A stretch of DNA of 44,751 nt, taken from the NCBI GenBank assembly GCA_903827375.1, contig CAIKHZ010000187.1, positions 1 to 44,751 of the forward strand, given 5' to 3'. The position numbers were made by a program, and so were the translations under genes. The notes under the pieces are model-generated. The model did no database searches and was not told where the DNA came from. It saw only the letters and a list, made by a program, of their open reading frames with translations. This document shows, in pieces, positions 40,827 through 44,751 of this stretch. The number at the start of each line of letters is the position of its first letter. Position 1 is the stretch's first letter. This DNA comes from Akkermansiaceae bacterium. Its GTDB lineage: Bacteria > Verrucomicrobiota > Verrucomicrobiia > Verrucomicrobiales > Akkermansiaceae.

Positions 40827-43800
40827 ATGTATTTAAAAACTCTGGAAATCCACGGCTTCAAGTCGTTCGCCGACAAGACAGTGCTTGAATTTGCCCAAGG
40901 CGTCACCGGCATCGTCGGCCCGAACGGTTGCGGCAAGAGCAATGTGGTGGATGCCATTCGCTGGGTGCTGGGCGAAACCTCCGCCAAAGCCCTGCGCGGC
41001 GGCGAGATGGCCGACGTTATTTTCAACGGCACCGAGAAGCGCAAGCCTCTGGGCATGGCGGAAGTCATTCTCACCATGGCCGATTGCGAAGGCCTGCTCA
41101 AAGTGGCGTTCAACGAAGTGGCGATTGGCCGACGGGTATTCCGCGATGGCCGCTCAGAATACCGGATCAACGGCACACTCTGCCGACTCAAGGACATCCA
41201 CGACCTGTTCATGGACACCGGCATCGGCCGCACCGCCTACTCGATCATGGCCCAAGGGCAAATCGACCAAATCCTCTCCTCCAAACCCGAAGAGCGCCGC
41301 GCCGTGTTCGAAGAGGCCGCCGGCATCACCAAATTCAAACGCGAGAAAAAGGAAGCCTTGCGCAAACTTGAGTACACCGAGGCCAATTTGCTGCGGGTGT
41401 CCGATGTGCTCGCCGAGCAGGAGCGCCGCATGAACTCGCTGCGCCGCCAAGTCGCCAAGGCCCGGCGCTACCAAGCGCTCGCCGCCGACGTGCGTGTGCT
41501 CGACACCCACCTGGGCCACAAGCGCTTCACCGAACTGAGTGCCGAGCGCGCCGAACTAACCGTCTCGATCCGCAGCTTGGAAGTGCGCGACACCGAACTG
41601 GAACGCCAACTCCCGGCTCGCGAAGAAGCCGTCGCCGAAGCCCGCGCCGCCGCCCGCGCCTTCGAAGGCGAACTCGCCGAACTCCGCCAACACCTCAACG
41701 AACACCGCAACGCCCTCAACTCCGCCTCCGGCCGCGCCGCCTTCAACGAGGAACGCAAAACCGAACTCGAGTCCCGCATCCGCCAAAACCACGAGGAAAT
41801 CCACGCCACCCGCGAAAAACTCGCCCAACAAGAGTGGGAGGTCAACTCCGCTACCGAGGCCCTCGACCAACTCAACCGCCGCATCGCCGAACAGGAAATC
41901 CTCCTCGCCGACCAAGAAGTCCACACCCGATCGACCCGCGACGAACGGGACCGCATCGAGGCGTCACTGCGCGAAAACCGCGGCGAAGCTACCCGCTGCC
42001 AAACACTCATCGCCTCCATGCAGGCAAAAATTGAAAGTGCCCTCGCCCAGCTCGAAGGCACCCGCGACCGCGCCCGCCAACTCGCCGACGAAGAACAACG
42101 CCTCAACCTCGAACTCGAGGAATTCCGCGCCGAGCACGCCCGCATCGCCAGCGACGTCGAATCCACAGCCTCCCAACTCGGGGCACTCGAGGAAACATTC
42201 CACGCGGCCGAACGGGCCTATCAACACACCCGCGGCGACCTCGACGCTGCCCGCATCGCCGCCACCGCAGCTAACAAAATCCTCGCCCAACGCGCCGCCC
42301 GTCTCGACGCCGTTCGCCAACTCGTCGAAAGCGGCGAAGGATTCGCCAAGGGTACCCAGAAAGTGCTCGCCGGCCTCGACCAACCCGAGCACTTCAAGCC
42401 CGCCATCCACGGTGTGCTAGCCTCCTTCATTGAGGCCGATAATACCTGCGCCCGCGCCATTGAGGCAGCCCTTGGGGCCAACCTCCAGGCGGTGCTGGTC
42501 CGCGACCAGGACGTCGCCGAGGCGATCATTCAACGCCTCACCGAGAAAAAACTAGGTCTCGCCGCTGTCCTGCCTCAGTCGTTCGTCGGCCACTCCCAAC
42601 CCACCCAGGTCGAAACCCTCCCCGAAGGTGCCATCGCTTGGGCCCTCGACCGCGTCAAATCCGACGAACGCGTCGCCGCTGTCATCGCCCGCTTGCTCGA
42701 AAATGTCCTCGTCGTCCCGGATCTCGCCACCGCTCTGCGCCTCCGCCCCGCCCACCCCGGCATCACCTTTGCCACCACTGTCGGCGAGCTGTTAGGCTGC
42801 GAGGGCATGCTGCGTGGCGGTCTTGCGGCTGAAGGCAGCACCTCCGTTCTAGAGCGCGGCAACGAGGTGCGCGCCCTCCAGATCGAAGTTGCCGGGCTCA
42901 CTGAAGCAGACGAAGCCGCCCGCCTCCGGGTGGTCCAGTTTGAGGCCCGGCTCGAAGAGCTCCGCGAGGAAGTCGAACTTTCCCGCGAACGCCTCCAACG
43001 CCAAAAAGTCGACCTCTCAACCCTCCAAGGCCAGCTCAGCTTGGCAACCCGCGAAGTGGAAGGATTCGAAACCAAACTCGAAAACGTCCGCTGGGAACGC
43101 GGCGAACTCGAAAAACGCGAACTCGCCGCCAGCAACAGCCGACAACACCTCGAAGCCGAACTCGAAACCGCCCGCGAACGCCTCGAAGCCCTCGAAACTG
43201 AAAGCCGCCGCTGCCAATCCGAGGCCGACTCCGCCGCCCACCGCGAACGCGAACTGGCCGAAGCCCTCAACGAAATCCGCACCGTCCTCGCCGTTGAACG
43301 CCGCGCCAAACAAGCCGCCGAAGCCCAACAAAAGCCCATGGAGGCACGCCTCGCCGAATTGCGCGAAATCTCAATCCGCCGCGAAACCGAAATCGCCTCC
43401 TTCGACCAACGCATCGAGGCCGCCATCGCCGAAAACGCCCGCCTCGCCGAGGAATGCGAAACCCACCGCGCCGAAGCCGAGGACCTCCAGGCCGAAATCG
43501 AAACCCGATCCAGCGGCCGCAGCGCCCTGATGGATACGATCGAAACCGCCGAAATCGCCCTCGCCACCCTGCGCCGCGACCACGCCAGGGTTTCCGATCA
43601 AAAAGGCCGCGAGGAAATCGCCGCCACCAAGCTCGACCTCCACCTCGAAAACCTCACCAATACCATCCACGAGCGTCATCAGGTTGCCCTCGCCACCTTC
43701 GAGCCCGACGCCCACGCCCTGCTCACCAGCATCGCCTCACAAAAAGCCCTGCAAGCCCGCAATGGCCGCCAAACCCTCGTCACCGGCGAGGAATCCGATG

Positions 43801-44606
43801 AATCCCACGACGAGGAAATGCCCGCTATCGTCGTCGATGCCACCCGTGCCGACGACCCCGCTGAGCTGCCCGGCGAAATGACCGGTGCGCCGGATTGGGC
43901 CTTCGTCGAATCCATCGTCACCGACATCAAGCGTCGGCTCGATGCCATGGGCCCGGTCAACCTCGATGCCATCGAGGAATTCGAAGAACTCGAGGAGCGC
44001 CACACATTCCTGCGCAACCAACACGACGACCTCGTCAATTCCAAAGCCGAGTTGCTAGAAGTCATCGAGCGCATCAACACCGAAACCCAGCGCCTGTTCT
44101 CCGAGACATTTGCTCAGGTCCGCCTCAACTTCCAAGACATGTTCAAGGAACTCTTCGGCGAAAAAGGCCAGGCCGACCTCCTCCTCCTCGATGAGTCCGA
44201 CCCCCTCGAAAGCGGCATCGACGTCATCGCCAAACCCCCAGGTAAAAAACTCCAGTCCATCACCCTGCTCTCCGGCGGCGAACGCTCAATGACAGCCGTC
44301 GCCCTCCTGTTCTCAATCTACATGATCAAACCCAGCCCGTTCTGCGTCCTCGACGAACTCGACGCCCCACTCGATGAATCTAACATCAATCGCTTCGTCA
44401 AGGTGCTCGACCGCTTCATCGACCGCTCGCAATTCATCATCGTCACCCACTCAAAACGCACCATGGCCCGCGCCGACGTCATGTATGGCGTGACCATGGA
44501 GGAATTCGGCGTCTCCAAACCCGTCGGCATGCGCCTCACCCAGAGCGACACCAAATCCGAAGCCACCACCGCCGCCCAAAAAGCCGCCCTCCGCCTCGAC
44601 GGCTGA
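40827..44606 (+). CDS. smc: Chromosome segregation protein SMC
   Basis: The 1259-residue protein is a complete SMC ATPase. The N-terminal head has Walker A GPNGCGKSN (31-39) and the Q-loop region AQGQIDQIL. A long coiled coil is interrupted by a hinge at about 503-670 (HGVLASFIEADNTCARAIE, LGCEGMLRGGLA). The return coiled coil leads to the C-terminal head with signature LLSGGERSM (about 1147) and Walker B FCVLDELDAPLDE (about 1171). It should dimerise and act with ScpA/ScpB in chromosome organisation. ATG 40827 (MYLKTLEIHGFKSF) is the conserved start; the frame is open upstream to 40731. The coiled-coil codons are very GC-rich and create long antisense frames. Confidence 0.97.
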   Translation: MYLKTLEIHGFKSFADKTVLEFAQGVTGIVGPNGCGKSNVVDAIRWVLGETSAKALRGGEMADVIFNGTEKRKPLGMAEVILTMADCEGLLKVAFNEVAIGRRVFRDGRSEYRINGTLCRLKDIHDLFMDTGIGRTAYSIMAQGQIDQILSSKPEERRAVFEEAAGITKFKREKKEALRKLEYTEANLLRVSDVLAEQERRMNSLRRQVAKARRYQALAADVRVLDTHLGHKRFTELSAERAELTVSIRSLEVRDTELERQLPAREEAVAEARAAARAFEGELAELRQHLNEHRNALNSASGRAAFNEERKTELESRIRQNHEEIHATREKLAQQEWEVNSATEALDQLNRRIAEQEILLADQEVHTRSTRDERDRIEASLRENRGEATRCQTLIASMQAKIESALAQLEGTRDRARQLADEEQRLNLELEEFRAEHARIASDVESTASQLGALEETFHAAERAYQHTRGDLDAARIAATAANKILAQRAARLDAVRQLVESGEGFAKGTQKVLAGLDQPEHFKPAIHGVLASFIEADNTCARAIEAALGANLQAVLVRDQDVAEAIIQRLTEKKLGLAAVLPQSFVGHSQPTQVETLPEGAIAWALDRVKSDERVAAVIARLLENVLVVPDLATALRLRPAHPGITFATTVGELLGCEGMLRGGLAAEGSTSVLERGNEVRALQIEVAGLTEADEAARLRVVQFEARLEELREEVELSRERLQRQKVDLSTLQGQLSLATREVEGFETKLENVRWERGELEKRELAASNSRQHLEAELETARERLEALETESRRCQSEADSAAHRERELAEALNEIRTVLAVERRAKQAAEAQQKPMEARLAELREISIRRETEIASFDQRIEAAIAENARLAEECETHRAEAEDLQAEIETRSSGRSALMDTIETAEIALATLRRDHARVSDQKGREEIAATKLDLHLENLTNTIHERHQVALATFEPDAHALLTSIASQKALQARNGRQTLVTGEESDESHDEEMPAIVVDATRADDPAELPGEMTGAPDWAFVESIVTDIKRRLDAMGPVNLDAIEEFEELEERHTFLRNQHDDLVNSKAELLEVIERINTETQRLFSETFAQVRLNFQDMFKELFGEKGQADLLLLDESDPLESGIDVIAKPPGKKLQSITLLSGGERSMTAVALLFSIYMIKPSPFCVLDELDAPLDESNINRFVKVLDRFIDRSQFIIVTHSKRTMARADVMYGVTMEEFGVSKPVGMRLTQSDTKSEATTAAQKAALRLDG

Positions 44607-44610
44607 CCTA

Positions 44611-44751
44611 TCAGGGCGTTGGCTTGGCTGGGCTAGTCTTGGCAAGGGGGGGCGGTTTTGATGAGTTTCAACGATTTATCGCGATGATCGCGGTAGTAAT
44701 CGAAGGCGTCGTTGAGGGAATCAAACTCTTCGAAGGGGATCACGGCGAGCA
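44611..44751 (-). CDS. C-terminal end of a possible Phd/YefM-like antitoxin, partial
   Basis: The minus strand reads in from the window edge as LAVIPFEEFDSLNDAFDYY, then RDHRDKSLKLIKTAPLAKTS, ending PAKPTP and TGA (complement of 44611-44613). The pattern 'AVIPFEEFDSLND' resembles the VLIPxEEYExL segment of prevent-host-death antitoxins, but only 46 residues are visible, so the assignment is tentative. It converges with smc with 4 nt between stop codons. Confidence 0.55.

Noticed and set aside
42575-43567. 330-codon open frame on the minus strand, rich in Ser/Arg
   Set aside because: It lies wholly antisense to the SMC coiled coil. The GC-rich Glu/Ala/Arg/Leu codons there suppress stops on the opposite strand, and the product is low-complexity.
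1-44751. Apparent abundance of GTTAG/CTAAC words, with TTA Leu codons before G
   Set aside because: A rough count by eye (about 40 on both strands) is not above the expectation for this base composition, so no special motif is claimed.

Overview
The window looks like chromosomal DNA of a moderately GC-rich (about 60 %) member of the Verrucomicrobiota, probably near Verrucomicrobiaceae/Luteolibacter. This placement is an inference. It rests on a DUF3494 protein with a PEP-CTERM tail, a giant Ig-repeat secreted protein ending in a DPDGDG calcium-loop module, a secreted GH29 fucosidase with accessory domains, many signal peptides and lipoproteins, weak Shine-Dalgarno sites, and dispersed GC-rich repeats of the 'GGGACGCCGGCGCTCCC' kind. 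No rRNA, tRNA, CRISPR array or intact mobile element was seen.

Layout. 1-2.9 kb: end of an ice-binding-like PEP-CTERM protein, a triple-BON stress protein and a fatty acid desaturase. 3.0-8.3 kb: a two-component regulatory island. On the minus strand are a small conserved protein and a triple-PAS NarL-type histidine kinase. Divergent from it is a tight plus-strand operon of a truncated histidine-kinase paralogue without the phospho-acceptor His, a full kinase and a LuxR/NarL response regulator. 8.2-8.7 kb: an integrase remnant abutting the regulator. 8.8-11.6 kb: GH29 alpha-L-fucosidase with a PDZ domain, bracketed by two copies of a dispersed repeat. 11.8-16.6 kb: MTA phosphorylase, polysaccharide deacetylase lipoprotein, dynamin-like GTPase and RlmI-type rRNA methyltransferase. 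17.1-21.2 kb: a 1340-residue secreted Ig-repeat protein. 21.5-28.1 kb: NAD kinase, a DUF309 protein, cell-wall amidase, transglutaminase-like protein, HEFGH metalloprotease and a Thr/Pro-repeat protein. 28.2-32.5 kb: N-formylglutamate-amidohydrolase-like protein, lipoate ligase-like protein, ManA, Spy/CpxP-like protein, peroxiredoxin and a Gly/Tyr-rich lipoprotein. 32.9-38.5 kb: pyruvate phosphate dikinase with a histone-like tail, an AbrB-type antitoxin relic, a CAP-domain protein, a small conserved protein and ComF. 38.5-44.6 kb: a tandem kinase-like protein of unknown function and SMC, then the end of a possible Phd-like antitoxin gene.

How things may work together. The strongest systems-level signal is a shared 20-bp imperfect palindrome of the form GGTAGGG-TTTCR-CCCYATRG. 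One copy lies upstream of the desaturase (1747-1766) and one upstream of the kinase/regulator operon (5590-5609). A weaker copy lies upstream of the BON gene (1529-1548). I infer a local, autoregulated envelope-stress regulon driven by the LuxR regulator. The catalytically dead kinase paralogue may modulate its partner through heterodimerisation.

The most novel single gene is 38539-40542. It carries two related kinase-like halves, each keeping a beta3-like Lys and an alphaC-like Glu, while only the first keeps a D-x-K-P catalytic-loop motif. Most of the remaining window is ordinary housekeeping and secreted-protein genes with little operon structure.
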